Below, one piece after another: positions 17,196 through 24,144 of a DNA stretch of 64,000 nt. The stretch comes from Turicibacter sanguinis (GTDB taxonomy: Bacteria; Bacillota_I; Bacilli_A; MOL361; Turicibacteraceae), in NCBI RefSeq assembly GCF_013046825.1, contig NZ_CP053187.1, forward strand, positions 2,328,001 to 2,392,000, written 5' to 3'. A program made the translations under genes and the position numbers. Every line of letters begins with the position of its first letter. Within the stretch, counting starts at the first letter, position 1. The notes below the pieces were generated by a model. The model did no database searches and had not been told where the DNA came from. It saw only the letters and a program-made list of their open reading frames with translations.

Positions 17196-17693
17196 ATGGA
17201 ATACTCTAATATTAGAATTGTTAATGTTGGAGCAGATGATGCACTCGGCTGGACAACGATTAATGAAGGACCGAATAGTATCCAAGTTCCAACAGGAACT
17301 CAGGATTCATGGAATGCTCAAAGTCAGCCTTTTAATTCGAATGTATGGCCAGGGCAAGTACTACCACCACCTAATATGCCACCTTATGGACCACCGATGA
17401 TGGGCCCATCTTATAATCAACCACCAAAACAAAGTGAAGCACCTAAGTCACCACCGCCAAATTTTACGCCACAACAAAGCCAGGCTAAACCATTTGCCAT
17501 TGATCCGGGTGGTATTGCAAATTGTCTATATCGATATGTCTATATTTGGCCAACAGGTAGCCATGGTCGTGGGTACTGGGTGTATTTCACTTATGTCGGA
17601 CATAAAAGTATTGCAGGGTTTAGATGGAATGGTCGGTACTGGGTGTATGGTGGAATCGATTTAAGAAGAATTGAATCTTTTCAGTGTTATTGA
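17196..17693 (+). CDS. Proline-rich protein with C-terminal aromatic beta domain, unknown function
   Basis: 165 aa in three parts. Residues 1-45 are a polar N-terminal domain. Residues 50-100 are Pro/Gln/Asn-rich (PPPNMPPYGPPMMGPSY). Residues 105-165 form a Trp/Tyr-rich globular tail (GGIANCLYRYVYIWPTG, GYWVYFTYVGHKSIAGFRW, ending SFQCY). I know similar tails from Bacillus and Clostridium hypothetical proteins but no function. There is no signal peptide. GGAGGG precedes the ATG. A surface or spore-coat role would fit the composition but is not shown. Confidence 0.65.
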   Translation: MEYSNIRIVNVGADDALGWTTINEGPNSIQVPTGTQDSWNAQSQPFNSNVWPGQVLPPPNMPPYGPPMMGPSYNQPPKQSEAPKSPPPNFTPQQSQAKPFAIDPGGIANCLYRYVYIWPTGSHGRGYWVYFTYVGHKSIAGFRWNGRYWVYGGIDLRRIESFQCY

Positions 17694-17696
17694 AAG

Positions 17697-17725
17697 AAGA
17701 CATGCTAAAAAAGCATGTCTTTTTT
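17697..17725 (+). terminator. Intrinsic terminator
   Basis: 10-bp stem AAGACATGCT/AGCATGTCTT with an AAAAA loop and a T-run. Confidence 0.8.
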
Positions 17726-17767
17726 AAATTTCATGGTAATATATAACAAAATAATGAGGGTAGTAAG

Positions 17768-18788
17768 ATGTTAATGAAACCGAAAAAATAAAACAAAGGA
17801 GATAAGTGACAACCATTAGTTTATCCTAGGGGGGAGGAGATGAGAATCTTTGTTGGAAGCTTTTTGAGATGAAAGCATCAAAGTGATTTTTAATTGTATC
17901 GGTGGTGATAATCTCATCAAATGATTACCGTATATATATAAGTCAAGATAAGTTTTTCACACTTGGAAAACTTTTAACTGGACTATAGTTAGCTCTAAGT
18001 ATCAAAAAGACTTCAGGACTGAGATTAATTTATAATAGTGAAATACATTTCTGTTTGTATATAGATTTTGAGATCATTAAAAAGAATCCTAAAATTTTGA
18101 TTGGTCATTCTGATACAACAATTGGTCACTTAATGTGTTTTAAGGCAGGTCTTTCTAGCTTTTATGGACCGAGTTTACTCGCAGAATTTGCAAAAAATGG
18201 TGGTATGTTTGAGTATGCGAAGAACTGCGTTCAGAAGATGTTATTTGAAACTGATGTAGGAGGTGAAATCAAGATGTCTTGGAATTTGGGTAGTGAATAC
18301 CTGCATTGTGACTATGAGTTATGTCATCAACGACGCTAAGTTGTGAAAAACGAAGGATCGAAGTGGTTGCAAGGAGGTGGGGGAATCACAGGACGATTGT
18401 TCGGAGCTTGCATTGAAGTGTTTGAGATGGCAAAAGGGATGAGTCTTTGGCCTAAAATTGGAAAGAGGTGATGTTATTTTTTGAGATGTCTGAGAATCAA
18501 TTGTACCCAAGTGTTATCAAGTATGGGCTTCGAAATGATGGGGCAATGGGGAGTTTGCAACAAGTAAGAGGGATTTTGTTTGGGAAGCCGTACGATGAGA
18601 AGGATGAGTATGAGGTGGTCATTTATCAGGTCGTGATTGAGGAGCTTGGCTTACGTGATTGAATGATGGGTTACGATTTGAATTTTGGTCATAACTCATC
18701 GATGATGATTTTATCTTATGGCGGATTAGTAGAAATTGATGCCGATTGACAAAAAAAATTACTGTTAGAAGCATCTGTTCGAGTTTAA
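17768..18788 (+). pseudogene. Ruined LD-carboxypeptidase (MccF/LdcA, peptidase S66) gene
   Basis: Fragments in order match an S66 peptidase: LMKPKK / NKGDK / VTTISLS / GGGDENL (17768-17858), IKVIFNCIGGDN...LPY (17871-17936), IDFEIIKKNPKILIGHSDTT, LSSFYGPSLLAEFAKNGGMF (18061-18210), GRLFGACIEVFEMAKG, MLFFEMSENQLYPS, IRGILFGKPYDEKDEYE, and a terminal LSYGGLVEIDAD. Several TAA/TGA/TAG stops, frameshifts and an internal deletion of about 40 codons are present, and a 121-bp repeat element sits between LPY and IDF. The ancestral enzyme recycles peptidoglycan tetrapeptides or inactivates microcin-like compounds. It is non-functional. Confidence 0.85.
17931..18063 (+). mobile_element. MITE-like 121-bp element, copy 1, inserted in LD-carboxypeptidase pseudogene
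   Basis: A non-coding element (17937-18057) flanked by TATATA on each side (17931-17936 and 18058-18063). Removing the element and one TATATA joins ...TTACCG-TATATA-GATTTTGAG, which restores L-P-Y-I-D-F-E of the S66 family, so this is an insertion rather than divergence. The left part can fold: AGTC(A)AG/CTGGACT outer arms and AAGTTTT/AAAACTT inner arms. The second copy at 19.7 kb is the same length and about 90% identical by eye. Confidence 0.75.
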
Positions 18789-18885
18789 ATTTCGACATTT
18801 ATAAGAGGTTTTGAGTTTAAAATAGGTTATTTTTTATTTGTGTACGTTTTCACAAGGTTTCATTGAATATTTTTTCACAAAATCA

Positions 18886-18914
18886 TTGTTCATTAATTCA
18901 CAACATGCTATAAT
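18886..18914 (+). promoter_or_regulatory. Promoter with extended -10
   Basis: TTGTTC (18886-18891), 17-nt spacer, TGC-TATAAT (18906-18914), about 50 nt before the ATG at 18965. Confidence 0.65.
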
Positions 18915-18964
18915 AAGTTCATCAAGGAAAGAAAAAATGAAATGTGCGAAAGGGGTTTTCTAGC

Positions 18965-19243
18965 ATGAGAACTGAGAAAGAATTTATCAACTATATCACT
19001 GAGTGTCCAACAAACGTAAAAATTAGAGGGAATCGTCAAAATATCATTTTAACTTGTGAAGAAACAGAAGTAAAATTCCCGGTAGTTGATCATATTTATA
19101 CACGATTTGTGTGCTCTTTATCACATGCAGAAGTACTATCAACAGGACGTTTAGAAGAATTGAGTGAGCAAGTTTTACAAGCATTAGCAAACGCTGTAAC
19201 AGGACGCCGTGAATCTAGTTTTGACATTACATTTGAAGCATAA
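18965..19243 (+). CDS. Small soluble protein, unknown function
   Basis: 92 aa from the ATG at 18965, preceded by AAAGGGG; a GTG at 18944 in the same frame is a weaker option. Sequence features: an N-terminal RTEKEFINYITECP, beta strands (NIILTCEETEVKFPVVDHIY) and a helical C-terminus (RLEELSEQVLQALANAVTG then RRESSFDITFEA). No family recognised. It is transcribed from its own strong promoter and ends in a terminator. The next small gene has a loosely similar C-terminal layout. Confidence 0.6.
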   Translation: MRTEKEFINYITECPTNVKIRGNRQNIILTCEETEVKFPVVDHIYTRFVCSLSHAEVLSTGRLEELSEQVLQALANAVTGRRESSFDITFEA

Positions 19244-19257
19244 AAATAAAATAAAGG

Positions 19258-19295
19258 AAGAAGAGCAGATGGAGTTAAGGGCTCTTCTTTTTCTT
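19258..19295 (+). terminator. Intrinsic terminator
   Basis: 9-bp stem AAGAAGAGC/GCTCTTCTT (19258-19266, 19281-19289) followed by TTTCTTG. Confidence 0.7.
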
Positions 19296-19367
19296 GTTTA
19301 TCTCATCATTTTTTTATGAAAAACAGGGGATAATAAATTATAAAAAATGGAAATTTAGAGTGAGTGA

Positions 19368-19622
19368 TTGAAAGAAATTTATGGTTTAGTTGCGGTTGAT
19401 TTTGTCTGTTTATTTGAGATGTATAAATCATCTGAATCACTGATAAAGAATGATTATTTAACGGCGGAGTCTGTTGAATTCTTATTAAATCATGAGGACA
19501 TAGTGAAGATTCAAGCGTTATTGTTGAATGGCGTAGCAACAGGTTTAAGAAATGCTAATTTTAAGGTGAAATCAGTGAAAAATGGATTTGGAATTTTTTT
19601 TAATATTGACTTTTTCGATTGA
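19368..19622 (+). CDS. Small hypothetical protein (TTG start)
   Basis: 84 aa from a TTG with a modest GAGTGAG ribosome site 3-4 nt upstream. It is mixed alpha/beta: EIYGLVAVDFVCLFEMYKS, ESVEFLLNHEDIVKIQALLL, NGVATGLRNANFKVKSV. The stretch ALLLNGVATGLRNANF recalls ALANAVTGRRESSF of the preceding small gene, hinting at a distant duplication. No family recognised. The poor start region makes it uncertain that it is expressed. Confidence 0.45.
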   Translation: MKEIYGLVAVDFVCLFEMYKSSESLIKNDYLTAESVEFLLNHEDIVKIQALLLNGVATGLRNANFKVKSVKNGFGIFFNIDFFD

Positions 19623-19665
19623 AACGTTTGTCATGAATGTTGATTTTTTTATCGAAAGTAAAGCT

Positions 19666-19798
19666 TATATATATAAGTCCAGATAAGTTTTTCACACTTG
19701 GAAAACTTTTAACTGGACTATAGTGACGCCTAAGGATCAAAAAGACTTTAGTACTGAGACTCATTTATAATAGTGAAATACATTTCTGTTTCTATATA
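19666..19798 (+). mobile_element. MITE-like 121-bp element, copy 2
   Basis: Same structure as copy 1: TATATA (19666-19671), 121-bp body (19672-19792), TATATA (19793-19798). Here the outer hairpin arms are perfect (AGTCCAG/CTGGACT) with inner AAGTTTT/AAAACTT. The shared string GATAAGTTTTTCACACTTGG is identical in both copies; differences cluster in the middle third. It lies in non-coding DNA 0.18 kb upstream of the proS promoter. Confidence 0.75.
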
Positions 19799-19980
19799 GT
19801 AATCCATTTAACATCAGTAGAGCAGATTGAAAACAAGGGATTGTGAACTTTTAGATGAGAGTAAAACAGATGAATGTAAAGCTGACTGACCTAAGTAGTC
19901 AATATGGCATGAGAGGTATTGTTTTTTGGGTTTAAAATCGATTAAATTTAACAAAAAATATATTTTTTGAAAAAACACTA

Positions 19981-20009
19981 TTGACGAATGTAAAATTATT
20001 GGATAAGAT
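19981..20009 (+). promoter_or_regulatory. Promoter of T-box/proS transcript
   Basis: TTGACG (19981-19986), 17-nt spacer, TAAGAT (20004-20009). The transcript would start just before the T-box leader. Between this and the gene ending at 19622 I see only the repeat element and AT-rich DNA. Confidence 0.7.
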
Positions 20010-20054
20010 TTAGACAAATATTCGCGTTGAAAAGGAATAGTAAAGACTTCCCTT

Positions 20055-20266
20055 TTTTGTAGAGAGAGAATGGTTGGTGAAAATTCTCAAAAAGGTGTCT
20101 TGAACCAGCCTTGGAGCCCTGTACCGAAAACTTGAAGTAGGCTACAGCGATTCATCTCGTTATCGATGAAAAAGATGTGATCATAGTGCCATGGAATATG
20201 ATCATAATTAGGGTGGTACCGCCGATTTTGGCCCCTTGCAGAGGGAGCAAATCGGTGGTTTTTTTG
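20055..20266 (+). promoter_or_regulatory. T-box riboswitch controlling proS
   Basis: Stem I features (AGAGAGAATGGTTGGTGAAA, a specifier-loop region near CCCTGTACCGAAAA) are followed by the diagnostic T-box AGGGTGGTACCGC at about 20209-20221. An intrinsic terminator follows: CCGATTT/AAATCGG arms at 20222-20228 and 20249-20255 with the T-run GGTTTTTTT. Uncharged tRNA-Pro would pair with the T-box bulge, stabilise the antiterminator and let proS be transcribed. The specifier codon (CCN) could not be fixed with certainty by eye. Confidence 0.92.
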
Positions 20267-20365
20267 TATACAGAAATCACTGATGAACCCCTCACACTGT
20301 ATAGCTCATCATGAAACAAAGGTTATGAGTCAATAGAATGTAAACTGTGTAGGGAGGAAGTTAAC

Positions 20366-21796
20366 ATGAGTAAAAAACTTGTTCAAGCCATTACAGCGAT
20401 TGATGAAGATTTCGCACAGTGGTATACGGATGTTGTTAAAAAAGCTGAATTAGTTGACTATTCGAGTGTGAAAGGATGTATGATTATTCGCCCATATGGT
20501 TATGCCATTTGGGAAAATATTCAACAGTATCTAGATCAAAAGTTCAAAGAAACAGGACATGAAAATGTGTACATGCCGATGTTAATTCCAGAATCGCTAC
20601 TTCAAAAAGAGGCAGATCATGTTGAAGGGTTTGCTCCAGAAGTCGCATGGGTGACACACGGTGGAAATGAAAAATTATCAGAACGATTAGTTGTTCGTCC
20701 AACATCTGAAACGTTATTCTGTGATCATTATTCAAAAATTATTCAAAGTTATAATGATTTACCGAAGAAATATAATCAATGGTGTTCTGTTGTTCGTTGG
20801 GAGAAGACAACACGTCCATTCTTACGTACAACTGAGTTTTTATGGCAAGAGGGGCATACCGTACATGCTACAGCTGAGGAAGCAGAGGAAGAAACATTAC
20901 TGATGCTCAATACGTATGCCAAAATGTGTGAAGAATTTTTAGCAATTCCAGTGCTTAAAGGTCAAAAAACAGAAAAAGAAAAATTTGCGGGTGCACAGGC
21001 GACGTATACGATTGAAAGTTTAATGCATGATGGAAAGGCTCTTCAAAGTGGAACGTCACATAACTTTGGAACGGGTTTTGCAAAAGCTTTTGATATTAAA
21101 TACAGTGATAAAAATTCAAAGATGCAATATGCGCATCAAACTTCATGGGGTGTGACGACTCGTTTAATCGGAGCTATTATTATGGTGCATGGGGATAGTA
21201 GTGGACTTGTACTACCTCCACGTGTCGCTCCAACACAAGTGATGATTATTCCAATTGCAGCCCATAAAGAGGGGGTTATAGAAAAGGCATGTGAGCTTCA
21301 AACACGTCTAGCAAGTGTTGCTCGTGTCAAGTGTGATACATCGGATAAAACACCAGGATGGAAGTTTAGTGAGTATGAGATGAAGGGAATTCCAGTTCGC
21401 GTTGAAATCGGACCAAAAGATATTGAAAATAATCAGGCGGTCTTAGTTCGTCGTGATACACGTGAAAAAATCATCGTATCATTAGATGATCTTGAAACAA
21501 AAGTGGTGGAATTATTAGAAGACATTCAACAAAGTTTGTTTGCAAAAGCATTAGCTAAACGTGAAGAGATGACCTTTATAGCGACAAACATGGAGGAGTT
21601 AAGAAATAATGCAGATAATCACCCAGGATTCACGAAAGCCATGTGGTGTGAAGATCAAGCATGTGAAGATAAAATTAAAGAAGAGGTTGGATTTACGTCA
21701 CGATGTATGCCGTTTGTTCAAGAGCAGATAAGTGACAGTTGCGTTTGCTGCGGGAAAAAGGCAACGAAACTTGTATACTGGGCAAAAGCTTATTAA
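20366..21796 (+). CDS. proS: Prolyl-tRNA synthetase, archaeal/eukaryal-type (ProS type 3)
   Basis: 476 aa, the short form lacking the bacterial INS editing domain. Class II core: motif 2 [34 protein letters not shown] and motif 3 [16 protein letters not shown]. The anticodon-binding domain starts near [10 protein letters not shown]. The C-terminal extension carries the Cys-rich end ([11 protein letters not shown]...[18 protein letters not shown]) typical of this subtype and ends with the conserved terminal Tyr. GGGAGG precedes the ATG. It ligates proline to tRNA-Pro in the cytosol and is regulated by the T-box leader just upstream. Confidence 0.96.
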   Translation: MSKKLVQAITAIDEDFAQWYTDVVKKAELVDYSSVKGCMIIRPYGYAIWENIQQYLDQKFKETGHENVYMPMLIPESLLQKEADHVEGFAPEVAWVTHGGNEKLSERLVVRPTSETLFCDHYSKIIQSYNDLPKKYNQWCSVVRWEKTTRPFLRTTEFLWQEGHTVHATAEEAEEETLLMLNTYAKMCEEFLAIPVLKGQKTEKEKFAGAQATYTIESLMHDGKALQSGTSHNFGTGFAKAFDIKYSDKNSKMQYAHQTSWGVTTRLIGAIIMVHGDSSGLVLPPRVAPTQVMIIPIAAHKEGVIEKACELQTRLASVARVKCDTSDKTPGWKFSEYEMKGIPVRVEIGPKDIENNQAVLVRRDTREKIIVSLDDLETKVVELLEDIQQSLFAKALAKREEMTFIATNMEELRNNADNHPGFTKAMWCEDQACEDKIKEEVGFTSRCMPFVQEQISDSCVCCGKKATKLVYWAKAY

Positions 21797-21956
21797 GATT
21801 TATAAAAAAAACAAGTGGCAAAACGTCATAAATTTAGTTGGTAGGATGTAAGACAAATAAATTCATCAAAAAAATAAAAAAAACATTCCAAAGTAGCATA
21901 TTTTTTAAAGCTCATACTTATAATGTGATATCAAATCATTAAAGGAGCTTTAGGCG

Positions 21957-22145
21957 ATGAAAAAATTTGAATACCGATTAGAACAAATAGACGTAGATAT
22001 TAAAAGTGTCCTTAATCAGGAACAAACCAAAACTCAGGAAATATTAAATCAAAAATTAAATGAATTAGGAAAAGAAGGTTGGAGACTTTGCGGTGTGAAT
22101 GGATCATGGTATTATTTCACTCGTGAAATGACCGCCTATATATAA
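21957..22145 (+). CDS. DUF4177-like small protein
   Basis: 62 aa. The N-terminal strand KFEYRLEQIDVD and the LNELGKEGWRLCGVNGSWYYFTRE block match the DUF4177 pattern (LN-x-LG-x-EGWEL...F-x-R), a short alpha/beta domain of unknown function. AAAGGAG precedes the ATG, TATAAT lies at 21919-21924, and a strong terminator follows, so it is a stand-alone gene. Confidence 0.7.
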   Translation: MKKFEYRLEQIDVDIKSVLNQEQTKTQEILNQKLNELGKEGWRLCGVNGSWYYFTREMTAYI

Positions 22146-22150
22146 TAAGG

Positions 22151-22190
22151 AAAAAAAGATGATAGATTGCGGGATCTATCATCTTTTTTT
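22151..22190 (+). terminator. Intrinsic terminator
   Basis: 17-bp stem (AAAAAAAGATGATAGAT / ATCTATCATCTTTTTTT, loop TGCGGG) with a T-run. Confidence 0.9.
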
Positions 22191-22228
22191 TTGTTAGTCA
22201 AAAAGAGAAAATAATTTTGATTGTTTTA

Positions 22229-22330
22229 TGAATGAATTTGAATGAATTTTAACACTTAAAGGTCCAAAATGATAGTTGAAAGCTGTATCATTTTCGGTCG
22301 ATGAATGATTACGAAAGGTTTTTGAATGAA
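22229..22330 (+). promoter_or_regulatory. Putative operator cluster of fru operon: TGAATGAA repeats and cre-like site
   Basis: TGAATGAA occurs at 22229-22236, 22239-22246 and 22323-22330, with further ATGAATG variants between, as spaced direct repeats that a DeoR-type repressor could use. TGAAAGCTGTATCA (22277-22290) matches the CcpA cre consensus with one mismatch and lies in a 9-bp inverted repeat AAAATGATA/TATCATTTT. The rest of the region 22146-22465 is non-coding. Confidence 0.45.
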
Positions 22331-22355
22331 AATGAATGTTTGTGAAGAAAAATGA

Positions 22356-22384
22356 TTGACTTATGTAATCGTTTTAAATATAAT
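22356..22384 (+). promoter_or_regulatory. Promoter of fruRKA
   Basis: TTGACT (22356-22361), 17-nt spacer, TATAAT (22379-22384); near-consensus sigma-A promoter. Confidence 0.8.
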
Positions 22385-22465
22385 AGGGTTGTAAACAACT
22401 TCAATAAAATAAATTCTTAAATAGATTTAGATAAATATGGGTAAGTTAATAACTGAGGTGAAAAA

Positions 22466-23212
22466 GTGATTACGGAAGAGAGACATCAACTCATTATAAC
22501 TGAATTAAAACAAAAAGGCTCGGTCAAAGTTTCAGACCTGGTTGAAAGATTTAATATCTCAGAATCAACAATTCGACGAGATTTAGTTTTTCTAGAAAAT
22601 TTAAATTATTTAAAACGCGTTCATGGTGGGGCAGTTAATGTTAAAAATAAATTTGTTGAAAGTAGTTATAATGAAAAAGCTGCACAAAACAGTCATGAAA
22701 AAGACGCCATTGCCAAATACGCTGCCGCGCTTGTTGAAGATGGTGATAGCATTTATATTGACTCTGGAACGACGACGTTTGAGATGATTAAATATTTAGC
22801 TGGAAAAAAAATCATGGTCGTCACAAATGGATTATCTAATGTTGAATCATTAATTGAGTATGACATCCCGTGTTTTGTTTTAGGCGGTAAAGTCAAGCGA
22901 AATACTAAAGCGGTCGTAGGGTATGAAGCGATTACGACATTAAATCGTTATTGTTTTGATAAATGCTTTATGGGTGCTAATGGGGTTCACTCTATGCATG
23001 GATTTACAACACCTGATCCAGAAGAAGCCATGATTAAAGAAAATGCCATTAAGGCTTCAAATGATATCTTCGTTTTAGCAGACGGAAGTAAATTTGGAGA
23101 AGTCAGTTTTACGCGTTTTGCAGAATTGAATGATGCAACGATTATTACAAATTTAGAAGACGATTTAAATCGTTATCATGAAAAAACAACAGTGAAGGTA
23201 GTGAAACAATGA
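22466..23212 (+). CDS. fruR: DeoR-family regulator of fructose operon
   Basis: 248 aa from GTG (GAGGTG ribosome site). The N-terminal DeoR HTH (VKVSDLVERFNISESTIRRD) continues LKRVHGGAV. The sugar-phosphate-binding domain shows DSGTTTFEMIKYL, VTNGL and the terminal DGSKFG. It is the first gene of the fruR-fruK-fruA operon, overlapping fruK by ATGA. By family precedent it represses the operon and responds to fructose 1-phosphate; direct repeats upstream are candidate operators. Confidence 0.9.
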   Translation: MITEERHQLIITELKQKGSVKVSDLVERFNISESTIRRDLVFLENLNYLKRVHGGAVNVKNKFVESSYNEKAAQNSHEKDAIAKYAAALVEDGDSIYIDSGTTTFEMIKYLAGKKIMVVTNGLSNVESLIEYDIPCFVLGGKVKRNTKAVVGYEAITTLNRYCFDKCFMGANGVHSMHGFTTPDPEEAMIKENAIKASNDIFVLADGSKFGEVSFTRFAELNDATIITNLEDDLNRYHEKTTVKVVKQ

Positions 23213-24129
23213 TTTATACAGTTACATTAAATCCGTCCATTGATTATGTCGTGACGATGGATCAGTTAAATGAAGGCTCTGTCAATCGTGTGAGTACTGA
23301 AAACTTATATGCGGGTGGAAAAGGAATCAATGTCTCACAAATTTTAAATCAACATGGGGTTGATAATGTTGCCTTAGGATTTATTAGTGGATTTACAGGA
23401 GTGTTTATTCAAGAGAGTCTCCATTCAAAAGGAATTAAAACGGATTTTATTCATTTAAAAGAAGGCTTCTCACGTATTAATATGAAAGTGAAAACAATCG
23501 TAGATGAAACTGAAATTAATGGAGTTGGGCCTGCGATTTCTAAAGAAGATATTGCCAACTTGTATGCGCAATTCGATGGTTTAACAGCAGAAGATGTTTT
23601 AGTGTTAGCAGGAAGTATCCCGGGAACATTGCCTGATAATTTCTATGAAGAAATTATGAAGCATTTGGAAAACAAGGGGGTCAAAATTGTAGTTGATGCC
23701 ACGAAAAACTTATTGCTCAATGTTTTAAAATATCGTCCCTTCTTAATTAAACCAAATCATCATGAAATTGCGGAAATGTTTAATGTTGAAATTAAAAGTA
23801 TTGATGAGCTACTGGTTTATGGACGTAAGTTGAAAGAAATGGGTGCTCAAAATGTCTTAATTTCGATGGGTGGAGACGGCGCAGTTTTAATCACAGAAAA
23901 TGATGATGTGTTTCAAAGTAATGTTCCAAAGGGAACAGTTAAAAACTCTGTTGGAGCAGGAGATTCAATGGTTGCTGGATTTATGGCGGGTTATTTAAAC
24001 TCTCATAGCTATGAAAAGGCCCTACAATTAGGGGCAGCGAGTGGAAGTGCAACTGCCTTTTCTTCAGATGTCGCAACAAAAGAATATATTGATCAGTTAG
24101 TAGATCAAATTACCGTTAAACCATTATAA
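23209..24129 (+). CDS. fruK: 1-Phosphofructokinase
   Basis: 306 aa PfkB-family kinase. It begins MIYTVTLNPSIDYVV, has GGKGINVSQIL for sugar-phosphate binding, and ends with the catalytic signature NSVGAGDSMVAGFMAGY holding the base Asp. It phosphorylates fructose 1-phosphate from the PTS to fructose 1,6-bisphosphate with ATP. The start overlaps the fruR stop, and fruA follows after 15 bp. Confidence 0.95.
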   Translation: MIYTVTLNPSIDYVVTMDQLNEGSVNRVSTENLYAGGKGINVSQILNQHGVDNVALGFISGFTGVFIQESLHSKGIKTDFIHLKEGFSRINMKVKTIVDETEINGVGPAISKEDIANLYAQFDGLTAEDVLVLAGSIPGTLPDNFYEEIMKHLENKGVKIVVDATKNLLLNVLKYRPFLIKPNHHEIAEMFNVEIKSIDELLVYGRKLKEMGAQNVLISMGGDGAVLITENDDVFQSNVPKGTVKNSVGAGDSMVAGFMAGYLNSHSYEKALQLGAASGSATAFSSDVATKEYIDQLVDQITVKPL

Positions 24130-24144
24130 TAGGAGGCTTTAAAA

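Noticed and set aside
18319-18510. Minus-strand frame in the S66 pseudogene
   Set aside because: The plus strand carries the conserved peptidase fragments; the reverse frame is incidental.
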